Assembly (NCBI RefSeq): GCF_018863395.1
Contig: NZ_JAHKRR010000002.1
Coordinates: 558,001 to 622,000, forward strand
Length of the DNA stretch: 64,000 bases
Source: Sinomicrobium weinanense
Lineage (GTDB): Bacteria; Bacteroidota; Bacteroidia; Flavobacteriales; Flavobacteriaceae
Reading direction: 5' to 3'
Within the stretch, counting starts at the first letter, position 1. The number at the start of each line of letters is the position of its first letter. Below, piece by piece: positions 1 to 7,524 of this stretch. The notes below the pieces were generated by a model. That model did no database searches, was not told the DNA's origin, and was given only the letters and a program-made list of their open reading frames with translations. A program made the position numbers and the translations under genes.

Positions 1-659
1 TTCCGAACTACTTCTTCTATGGTATCAATGGTGCCATAACCGGCCCTTTCCGTCATGGTAGTTCCGTTCTGTATTACGGCTACGGGAAGGTCGTTTTTAC
101 CGCATTCCCGGTATACGGAAACGATTTCCCGCAATTTGCCCATCCCCATCAATATGATCACGGTAGCGGTCGATTGTGCGGCAAGCCTGATGTCACCGGA
201 CAATGCTCCCGCGGAGGTCGTTCCGGTAACCACCCAGAAACTTTCCGCCACCCTGCGGCGCGTCACCGGAATGCCCTGGCCGGCCGGAACGGCAATAGCC
301 GATATGATCCCGGGAATAATACTGGTCATAACACCAAAATTCTCCGCATACTCCACTTCTTCCGCCCCCCTGCCAAAGACATTGGGGTCTCCCCCTTTTA
401 ACCGGACCACATGGCCATTGTTGAGCGCCTTGTCCACAATAAGCCGGTTGATCTCTTCCTGTGAGAACTGGTGTGCCCCTTTTCGTTTCCCTACAAAGAC
501 CTTTTCGGCCTGCGGTGCATGCGACAGCAATTCCGGATCTACCAGGGCATCGTACAGGACCACATCGGCCAGGGCCAGGGCCTTTACGGCTTTCAGGGTA
601 ATGAGTTCCGGATCTCCCGGGCCTGCTCCTATCAGGGTCAGTTTGGGCTGTTTTTTCAT
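1..659 (-). CDS. cobA: uroporphyrinogen-III C-methyltransferase (partial, C-terminus outside window)
   Basis: I translated the minus strand from the ATG at 659-657; the frame stays open to the window edge, so about 219 N-terminal residues are present. Visible SUMT-family motifs are GAGPGDPELIT (residues 11-21, SAM-binding loop), RLKGGDPNVFGRG (86-98), and PGIISAIAVPAGQGIPVTRR (116-135). The enzyme methylates uroporphyrinogen III twice, using SAM, to make precorrin-2, the entry to siroheme (nitrite and sulfite reductases) or cobalamin. A porin lies divergently at 1048. In flavobacteria this pair often accompanies nitrate/nitrite assimilation genes, so a siroheme role is my inference. It could carry a fused C-terminal domain that I cannot see. 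Confidence 0.9.
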   Translation of the reverse strand, partial: MKKQPKLTLIGAGPGDPELITLKAVKALALADVVLYDALVDPELLSHAPQAEKVFVGKRKGAHQFSQEEINRLIVDKALNNGHVVRLKGGDPNVFGRGAEEVEYAENFGVMTSIIPGIISAIAVPAGQGIPVTRRRVAESFWVVTGTTSAGALSGDIRLAAQSTATVIILMGMGKLREIVSVYRECGKNDLPVAVIQNGTTMTERAGYGTIDTIEEVVR

Positions 660-1047
660 GGGTATGCTGTTTTTAATGTTTTTACCGGGGCCGAAAAAGG
701 TTTGACCAAAAGATGGCAATGGTCGGCCCTTTTCAACCCCGGCCCCTATTGTAACATGAGATTCAAGAGTATGGACATCCATTAATATGTCAGTTGCTAA
801 ATTACGTAATGACCGCCAATTGTTGCGAAAAGTGAGCCATAAAATTTCCGGTACCCTCTTCACCTTACATCTTCTGAAAAGACCTCTCCCGCCCCCGGTA
901 TCCCGGGGACGATCGAGGAACACTTCATTGTTGACACAACATGGTCAGTAAAAAGCTAATACGGATCAAATATAAAAAAAACAAATAAAAATACGTATAT
1001 AAAGTAAGTATTTTTACTTAGATTTGATTTCTAAAAAAGATATTGCT
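660..1047. other. divergent intergenic region cobA / porin
   Basis: This 388-bp gap separates two divergent starts and holds no credible gene. It contains three exact dyads: ATTACGTAAT (801-810), TGTTG-ACA-CAACA (929-941) and TAAGTA-TTTT-TACTTA (1005-1020). The last abuts a -7-like box. AT content rises sharply after 960. The dyads are plausible regulator sites for the divergent pair; I cannot name the regulator. Confidence 0.5.
1005..1026 (+). promoter_or_regulatory. putative porin promoter with overlapping dyad
   Basis: TAGATTTG at 1019-1026 fits the Bacteroidota -7 consensus TAnnTTTG, about 20 bases before the preferred ATG. No TTG-type -33 element is evident at the right distance. The perfect inverted repeat TAAGTA-TTTT-TACTTA (1005-1020) occupies that space, suggesting activator or repressor control. 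Confidence 0.4.
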
Positions 1048-2316
1048 ATGAAAATCAAATTCTTTTGGGTCCTGGTCATCCTGGCCTTCCCTTATTCGTA
1101 TTCCCAGAATTTTAATGTCAGCACGGATATACGTCCCCGTTTCGAATACCGTCACGGTTTCGGCAATCTGTTCCCGGACGATGCCGAACCCGGGGCAGGT
1201 GTCATCCAGCGTTCCCGCCTGAACCTGGATTACGGTACCGAAAAACTGAAAATCACCCTGAAACTGCAGGATGTCAGTGTATGGGGCGATACACCCCAGC
1301 TATCGGCCACGGATGGGAATCATTCCTTTTCCATTTTCGAAGCCTGGGCCGAGTTGTTTTTTCACGAAAACTGGTCGGTAAAGGCCGGAAGACAGGCTAT
1401 CGCCTATGACAACGAGCGCATCCTGGGCGAGGTAGACTGGGCCATGCAGGGGAGATCGCACGACGCAGCCCTGCTCCGTTATACCAAAAACCGTTGGAAA
1501 GCAGACTTCGGATTTGCCTTTAACCAGGAAAATCTCGCTGCCGAAGGTACCGCATATTCACCCACGGCCTTTTTCAGTTACAAAACCATGCAATACGCCT
1601 ACCTCCACAGGGACTGGAACAAGCTCTCGGGCAGTTTCCTGTTTCTCAACAACGGCTTTCAGAAGTTTGATGAAAAAGAAAATCCGGACGGTGTGTTTTA
1701 TCGCCACACCGCAGGGACCTACCTTCAACTTTCTTTCGGGAAAGCTAAAATAACCGGTAGCGCCTATTACCAGTTCGGCAAGGCCGATCCCACCCGGGAC
1801 CTGAGCGCCTACCTGCTATCCCTGGAAGGTTTGTACAAGACGGGAAAGGTTTCCCTGGGACTCGGCCTTGAAATTCTGAGCGGTACCGGCCAGGACAGCG
1901 ACGGGGACAACCGTTCTTTTTTTCCGCTCTACGGAACCAATCACAAATTTAACGGTTTTATGGACTATTTTTACGTAGGGAACCACGCCAACAGTACAGG
2001 ATTAAACGATTATTTCGGCAAGGTGAATTTCGTCCTGGGCAAAAAATCCGTGTTGCAGCTCCAGGGACATTATTTCTCTTCCAATGCCGCCCTCTTCGAC
2101 GATTCAGGCAATGAAGCAGATCGATACCTGGGCACGGAAATAGACCTGGTGTACTCAAAAAATCTCATAAAAAGCGTAAAGCTGGCCGCCGGATATTCCC
2201 ATATGTTCGCCGCAGACGGCATGGGCTACCTAAAGGGGAGGACACCTGATAATACCAACCATTGGGCATGGGTAATGCTCATCGTAAAACCGGAATTGTT
2301 TTCACATACATTTTAA
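1048..2316 (+). CDS. alginate-export-family outer-membrane porin
   Basis: This is a 422-residue beta-barrel protein. The frame is open from a TTG at 1024, but I prefer ATG 1048 because it begins a clean signal peptide (MKIKFFWVLVILAFPYSYSQ). The mature part has alternating hydrophobic/aromatic strands and a family-typical early segment, FEAWAELFFHENWSVKAGRQ, followed by a D-N-E-R turn. This matches the Alginate_exp (AlgE-like) family, around 400-450 residues. The substrate cannot be read from sequence. The divergent siroheme-pathway gene suggests a nitrate or nitrite role rather than alginate; that is inference. The gene stands alone, with a 156-bp gap before the next one. Confidence 0.8.
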   Translation: MKIKFFWVLVILAFPYSYSQNFNVSTDIRPRFEYRHGFGNLFPDDAEPGAGVIQRSRLNLDYGTEKLKITLKLQDVSVWGDTPQLSATDGNHSFSIFEAWAELFFHENWSVKAGRQAIAYDNERILGEVDWAMQGRSHDAALLRYTKNRWKADFGFAFNQENLAAEGTAYSPTAFFSYKTMQYAYLHRDWNKLSGSFLFLNNGFQKFDEKENPDGVFYRHTAGTYLQLSFGKAKITGSAYYQFGKADPTRDLSAYLLSLEGLYKTGKVSLGLGLEILSGTGQDSDGDNRSFFPLYGTNHKFNGFMDYFYVGNHANSTGLNDYFGKVNFVLGKKSVLQLQGHYFSSNAALFDDSGNEADRYLGTEIDLVYSKNLIKSVKLAAGYSHMFAADGMGYLKGRTPDNTNHWAWVMLIVKPELFSHTF

Positions 2317-2472
2317 CCGGAGCAGGGAACCGGACGACCTCAATTAAAAATGTGATTATTCAGGGTGTAACAATCTCCTGTCCGGCTATGTTTTTGCCTT
2401 TATACCGATTAATAATTTAAAATTTTGCGAATAAACATACTAAGATCATTCATTTTGCGTATATATTAGCGT

Positions 2473-4812
2473 ATGCAAAAGATTAGATCGAAATGGCTGA
2501 GATGGGCCTTATGGGGCGCAGGTGGACTGGTAGTGGCTTTTATCCTGTTTTACTGGAGCGTATATTTTGGGTTATGGGGGCCTATTCCTTCCCGGGGAGA
2601 GCTGAAGGAAATCGTTCAGAACGAAGCCTCGGAAGTTTACGGGCTGGAAGATAAACTTATCGGCAAATACTATTTGTTCGACAGGCAATCTATTCCCTAT
2701 GAAGACATTCCCCAAAACCTGATCGACGCCCTGGTCGCCACGGAAGACTTCCGGTATTACGACCATAACGGCATTGATTACAGGAGTTTTTTCAGGGTAT
2801 TCTTTAAAAGTATCCTGCTTATGGACGACTCGTCCGGGGGCGGAAGCACCATTACCCAACAACTGGCCAAAAACCTCTACAAGCGGAAAAACTATGGCAG
2901 GCTGGGCATTGCTGTGAACAAATTGCGGGAAATGATCATTGCCAAACGTATAGAAAAGGTATATACTAAAGAAGAGATACTGACACTTTACCTCAACACG
3001 GTCCCCTTTAGCGACAACACCTTCGGCATAGAAAGCGCTTCCTATAAATTCTTTAACAAGAGAGCCAGGCGGCTTAAAACTGAAGAAGCTGCCACCCTGG
3101 TGGGAATGCTCAAAGCCAATTATTACTACAACCCCCGGTTGTTCCCGGAAAAAAGTACAAAACGGCGGAACACGGTGCTCCGTCAAATGGAAAAATACCA
3201 CTACCTGGAAGAAGCACAATACGACAGCCTGAAAGCGCTGCCCACAGAACTTCGGTACACCGCTTATTCCCATGACGAGGGGATCGCCCCCTACTTCCGT
3301 GAACAGGTAAAAAAGGAAGTGGAAGCCTGGTGTGCCGCCAACCCGCGCGAAGATGGCGAGACCTACGACATCTATCGCGACGGGCTACGGATATACACTA
3401 CACTCGATGCCAAAATGCAACAGCTTGCCGAAGAAGCCATGCGGGAACACCTTACCTCACTACAACAACAGTTCGAAAAAAGCTATGGAAAAAGGGCTCC
3501 CTGGATCACCAATACGAAAATGATCGAAGAGGCCGTAAAGAGCTCCGAGCCTTACCTTTCCCTGAAACAAAAGGGCTGGGAAGAGAAAAAGATCATGGAC
3601 TCCCTGAACAAATCCCGTAAAATAGAACTGTTTGACTGGGAGGAAAACAAAATTGTCAACGCCAGTACCATAGACAGTATCCGGCACTACCTGAAGTTCC
3701 TCAACACGGGGATGGTCAGTATAGACCCGCATACCGGAGCTGTGCGCACCTGGATAGGAGGCATTAACTACAAGTATTTTAAATACGACCACGTCCGTCA
3801 GAGCAAAAGGCAGGTAGGGTCTACTTTTAAACCCATTGTATACACCACAGCCATTGAGAACGGGCTGTTTCCCTGTACTTATTTTTCACCGAGAAAGGTG
3901 GTTTATGAAGAATATGACGGGTGGAGCCCTTCCAATGCCACGGATAAGGAGGAAGAAGAGTTTGTAAACTATTCCCTGAAATACGCCCTGAGCCATTCCA
4001 TCAACACCGTAGCAGTAAAAGTGCTAGATTTTGCCGGGATAGACAACACCATAGCCATGGCGAAGAAAATGGGGATCGTTTCTCCCCTTCCTAAAGTACC
4101 TTCACTGGCACTTGGCACAGCCGGGATCAGTGTGGAAGAGATGGCAGGGGCTTATGCCTCTTATGTAAACAACAGCCGGCCTGTAAAGCCGTTTTTCATT
4201 ACCCGTATTGAAGACGATAAGGGAAATGTTCTGGCCGAATTCCAGCCCGAAAATAAGGCCAGGCCCGCTTTTTCCGAACATACCCGGCAGGTAATGCTGG
4301 AAATGATGAAAGCCACGGTAAACGAAGGTACGGCTGTCCGGCTACGGTATGCCTATAAGCTGAACAATGCCATTGCAGGCAAGACCGGGACCACACAGTC
4401 CAACAAAGACGGCTGGTTTGTAGGCATTACCCCCAATCTCGTCACCGTGACCTGGGTAGGCTCTGACGATCACCGGATAGGTTTCCGCAGTACCCGTATA
4501 GGGCAGGGAGCCAATTCCGCCCTCCCGGTCTTTGCCCGGTTTATACAAAAAATGAACAAGGACACCATTTATAACCGGTATACGGCTGCCCGATTTGCAC
4601 CGGTCTCTCCCTTCGTTATGGAAGAACTGAACTGTGACCCTAAACGGGAAGATACCTTCCTGGAGCGTTTCTTCGGCAATCCGGACAAGGTTCGCAGAAA
4701 AGAGACCCGCGAAAAAAGGAAAATGGAAAGGATAGAGCGAAGGGAACAAAAAAAGAAGAAAAAAAAGAAAGGCTTCTTTAAACGGCTTTTCGGTAAGAAG
4801 GATAAAAATTAA
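2473..4812 (+). CDS. class A penicillin-binding protein (PBP1A-type transglycosylase/transpeptidase)
   Basis: A 779-residue bifunctional peptidoglycan synthase anchored by one N-terminal membrane helix (about 13-33). The GT51 glycosyltransferase domain shows ATEDFRYYDHNGID (catalytic Glu91) and GGGSTITQQLAKN (122-134). The transpeptidase domain shows the complete penicillin-binding triad: S450-T-F-K453, S509-I-N511 and K637-T-G-T-T. It polymerises lipid II and cross-links stem peptides at the periplasmic face. The C-terminal 50 residues are an extremely Arg/Lys-rich tail (KKKKKKK near 765), unusual for the enzymatic core and perhaps membrane- or glycan-binding. A weak promoter-like stretch (TCATTTTG, about 2450) precedes it. 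It is monocistronic: the downstream gene converges. Confidence 0.95.
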   Translation: MQKIRSKWLRWALWGAGGLVVAFILFYWSVYFGLWGPIPSRGELKEIVQNEASEVYGLEDKLIGKYYLFDRQSIPYEDIPQNLIDALVATEDFRYYDHNGIDYRSFFRVFFKSILLMDDSSGGGSTITQQLAKNLYKRKNYGRLGIAVNKLREMIIAKRIEKVYTKEEILTLYLNTVPFSDNTFGIESASYKFFNKRARRLKTEEAATLVGMLKANYYYNPRLFPEKSTKRRNTVLRQMEKYHYLEEAQYDSLKALPTELRYTAYSHDEGIAPYFREQVKKEVEAWCAANPREDGETYDIYRDGLRIYTTLDAKMQQLAEEAMREHLTSLQQQFEKSYGKRAPWITNTKMIEEAVKSSEPYLSLKQKGWEEKKIMDSLNKSRKIELFDWEENKIVNASTIDSIRHYLKFLNTGMVSIDPHTGAVRTWIGGINYKYFKYDHVRQSKRQVGSTFKPIVYTTAIENGLFPCTYFSPRKVVYEEYDGWSPSNATDKEEEEFVNYSLKYALSHSINTVAVKVLDFAGIDNTIAMAKKMGIVSPLPKVPSLALGTAGISVEEMAGAYASYVNNSRPVKPFFITRIEDDKGNVLAEFQPENKARPAFSEHTRQVMLEMMKATVNEGTAVRLRYAYKLNNAIAGKTGTTQSNKDGWFVGITPNLVTVTWVGSDDHRIGFRSTRIGQGANSALPVFARFIQKMNKDTIYNRYTAARFAPVSPFVMEELNCDPKREDTFLERFFGNPDKVRRKETREKRKMERIERREQKKKKKKKGFFKRLFGKKDKN

Positions 4813-4871
4813 TAGTTTGTCCGCTTACAAATTTTATAGCGTGCTGTTCAGTACCGAGAGTTTCTGAAAAA

Positions 4872-6290
4872 CTATAACTTCAACAATTTTCCATCAGCCA
4901 CCGCATATACCGGCTTGCCGTCCCTGGCCAGGAAAAAATGGCCGTTGCGGCCAATGAAGAGTTCCGGAGAAATTTCTTCTTTGCCCTGAAGCAGCAATAC
5001 CGGGAGATCTGCCGGCCTGTCTTCTCCCGGCAGGGAACTTACACGGACAGCGGCATATCCCTTTTTGAGTATTGAAATCGCTTCATCCGGATATACGTCT
5101 GCAGGAGAGGGATATATTTTTTCATAGACTTTCCCGGGCATCCAGGTATAACCCGTAGCATCAAATTCTTCATAACCATAAAAAACAGACAGGTCACCGA
5201 GATCGGAAACACGTGCAGGGCCATCTCCTTTTTTAAGGCTGATATCCGTCATATAAGTTTTTCCGGCTCTTTCTACCGTTATATTTTTGATGAGGAGGCC
5301 GGTCAGTTTGGAGTCATTATCAGGAATACTGAAATATTCTTCTGTATCGTATTTGGTGTAATTCCCAGAGGCTATTTCCGAAAGGGCATTGAGAATGGCC
5401 ACAAAGTTCAGTTTGCGGATATACTGCTTTTCCGGGTCATCCCGGTAGCCTCCGGATTCGATGAGAATGGTGCTGGTACCCCATTTCTGAAAATTATCGC
5501 CAAAGGCACGGGGTTCAAAGGCATCGTTATATTTCCCCACACCCTGCGGTATATATTGTTGCAGCAAATGGTCCATCCCCACAATGACCTGCATGGCCCG
5601 CTTCCGCACATCGTTCACCTCCCGGGCTTCGTTAAACGCAGGAGCAAGTACAGAGATCGTTGCCGGATTGGAGGTCCCGGACACGTTATAGTAAATACTC
5701 TGGTCGTGAAGGTTAAAGCCAAAATCGGGGTTTTCCCTTTCCCGGGCCCCGCGAAGGATCCCGGATTCGGGAGCAGCCGTACGTACGGCATCCCGGTTCA
5801 GGTCAAAGTCATAACTGTTCCTCCGCCGGAACTTTTCTGCTCCGTCGGGATTGAGCATAGGGATAAAATACAGGCTTGTATTTTCCAGGATACGGTTTCT
5901 CAGATCGTCAAAACCATCATTTTGGCCTTCCAGGAAATTAAAAATATCGAACAGGGCCATCGTAGCGGTACTTTCGTCGCCGTGCATCTGCGACCACAAC
6001 ATCACCCTGGTCTTTCCTTTTCCGCAGGTCAGTTGATAGATACTGCGCCCTTCTACGGATGTGCCGAGTTCTTTTACAGAAAGCCCCCCTTTTGCCTTTC
6101 TTTTTCGTATGAGCGGTACAATGTCCTTGTGTTTGAATCTCCGGTCAGTGATCTGCTTTTCCCTGTACGTTTCAAAAGCCCGGTCGAGTATTTCCTTTTC
6201 CGGAACGGTTTTTCCGGTTGCATCTCCCTGCCCGGAACAATTCCATCCGGATATTATAAGGAAGAGCAGGATATAAAACAGCTTTTTCAT
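4872..6290 (-). CDS. M14-family zinc carboxypeptidase, secreted
   Basis: 472 residues from ATG 6290; an upstream in-frame ATG at 6320 would add ten residues before the signal peptide MKKLFYILLFLIISGWNC and is unlikely. The zinc site of peptidase family M14 is visible: H103-G-D-E106 in the early part and H195 in FNLHDQS. NPDG (147-150) and FDLNRD (162-167) are the usual substrate-binding stretch. E278 in ILIESGGY is the likely catalytic Glu. About 190 extra C-terminal residues are beta-rich and of unknown role. It probably trims C-terminal residues from peptides or murein peptides in the periplasm. It ends convergently with the PBP gene, about 60 bp apart. Confidence 0.85.
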   Translation of the reverse strand: MKKLFYILLFLIISGWNCSGQGDATGKTVPEKEILDRAFETYREKQITDRRFKHKDIVPLIRKRKAKGGLSVKELGTSVEGRSIYQLTCGKGKTRVMLWSQMHGDESTATMALFDIFNFLEGQNDGFDDLRNRILENTSLYFIPMLNPDGAEKFRRRNSYDFDLNRDAVRTAAPESGILRGARERENPDFGFNLHDQSIYYNVSGTSNPATISVLAPAFNEAREVNDVRKRAMQVIVGMDHLLQQYIPQGVGKYNDAFEPRAFGDNFQKWGTSTILIESGGYRDDPEKQYIRKLNFVAILNALSEIASGNYTKYDTEEYFSIPDNDSKLTGLLIKNITVERAGKTYMTDISLKKGDGPARVSDLGDLSVFYGYEEFDATGYTWMPGKVYEKIYPSPADVYPDEAISILKKGYAAVRVSSLPGEDRPADLPVLLLQGKEEISPELFIGRNGHFFLARDGKPVYAVADGKLLKL

Positions 6291-6360
6291 GGTCCTGGGT
6301 TTTGAATAAATATAAAACAAGCCCTTCAGAGGTATGTTCCGTTACCGCATCCGGTAAATA

Positions 6361-7488
6361 TCAGGCTATGGTAAACGCCTTCTGGTAAATTTCCTCATAG
6401 AGCGGAACGATCTTTTCGATATCGAATTTTTCTGCTTCTTCCCTGGCATTCTGTTTGAATTGTTTCAACATTTTCTCATCAGAAAGCAGTTTCAGGGCGT
6501 TTCGGGACATCTCTTCCACATCGCCTACCTTACTCAGAAATCCGGTTATTCCCTGTTTGTTCACTTCCGGTATTCCCCCCGTATCACTGGAGATCACCGG
6601 GGCACTATTGGCCATGGCTTCCAGCGCCACCAGGCCAAAACTCTCTGTTTCTGACGGGAGCAGGAAAAGGTCGGAAAAGCAGAGTATCCTGTCTATTTCA
6701 TTACTGTTACCGAGATAGAGTACCTTTTCTGCTATTCCGAGTTCTTTACACAAAAGCTCAGCCCCTTCTTTCTCCGGCCCTTCCCCTATCATAAGCAGCT
6801 TGGCAGGGATCTTTTTCTGCACTTCGTTAAATATACGGATCACATCCTTTATGCGCTTTACTTTCCTGAAATTACTGATATGGGTGATGATCTTTTCATC
6901 TTCATCGGCCATCATGCTGCGCTGGCAATCGGTGAATTTCGATTTGTATTTGCTCATATCGATGAAGTTGGGCACCACATGAATATCATTCTTCACATCG
7001 AAAAGGCGCAGTGTATCCTCCTTCAGGCTTTGGGAAACCGAGGTCACCACATCCGATTTATTGATGCTGAAGGTCACTGCCGGCTTGTAAAACGGATGGC
7101 TCCCTACCAGGGTAATGTCCGTGCCGTGCAGGGTAGTGACCATCGGAATGGAGATCCCTTCTTCGGCCAGCATCTGTTTGGCCATATACCCGGCATAGGC
7201 ATGGGGAATGGCATAGTGTACATGAAGCAATTCTATTTTATGCAGCTTCACCATGTCTACCAGCTTGCTGGACAAGGCCAGTTCATAGGGCTGATAGTGA
7301 AAAAGCGGATAGGTGGGCACGTGAACCTCGTGAAAGTGGATATTGCTGCTCAGCAAGGCCAGCCGAACGGGTTGCTTATAGGTAATAAAATGTACTTCAT
7401 GCCCCCTGTTGCCCAAGGCAATACCGAGTTCGGTGGCTACTACACCACTCCCGCCAAAGGTGGGATAACATACGATTCCTATTTTCAT
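6361..7488 (-). CDS. bshA: N-acetyl-alpha-D-glucosaminyl L-malate synthase
   Basis: A 375-residue GT-B retaining glycosyltransferase (family GT4). The start is characteristic of BshA: MKIGIVCYPTFGGSGVVATE, followed by GHEVHFITY. The UDP-sugar-binding C-terminal half shows GEGPE and the EX7E stretch ETESFGLVALE. It joins UDP-GlcNAc and L-malate in the first step of bacillithiol synthesis, the low-molecular-weight thiol of Bacillota and many Bacteroidota. The bshB and bshC genes are not in the window. It lies 36 bp downstream of the GH3/beta-lactamase fusion on the same strand and may be cotranscribed. Confidence 0.95.
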   Translation of the reverse strand: MKIGIVCYPTFGGSGVVATELGIALGNRGHEVHFITYKQPVRLALLSSNIHFHEVHVPTYPLFHYQPYELALSSKLVDMVKLHKIELLHVHYAIPHAYAGYMAKQMLAEEGISIPMVTTLHGTDITLVGSHPFYKPAVTFSINKSDVVTSVSQSLKEDTLRLFDVKNDIHVVPNFIDMSKYKSKFTDCQRSMMADEDEKIITHISNFRKVKRIKDVIRIFNEVQKKIPAKLLMIGEGPEKEGAELLCKELGIAEKVLYLGNSNEIDRILCFSDLFLLPSETESFGLVALEAMANSAPVISSDTGGIPEVNKQGITGFLSKVGDVEEMSRNALKLLSDEKMLKQFKQNAREEAEKFDIEKIVPLYEEIYQKAFTIA

Positions 7489-7509
7489 GTGTGTTGTTTT
7501 TGAGTTGGG

Positions 7510-7523
7510 TGTCCGGAGTCCGA
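7510..7523. repeat. vestigial heptad pair at 3' end of GH3 gene
   Basis: Two 7-bp words, GTGTCCG and GAGTCCG, sit immediately next to the GH3 stop codon. Read on the minus strand they resemble the words of the array at 40588-40667. This is the smallest member of the heptad-array class. Confidence 0.4.
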
Positions 7524-7524
7524 C

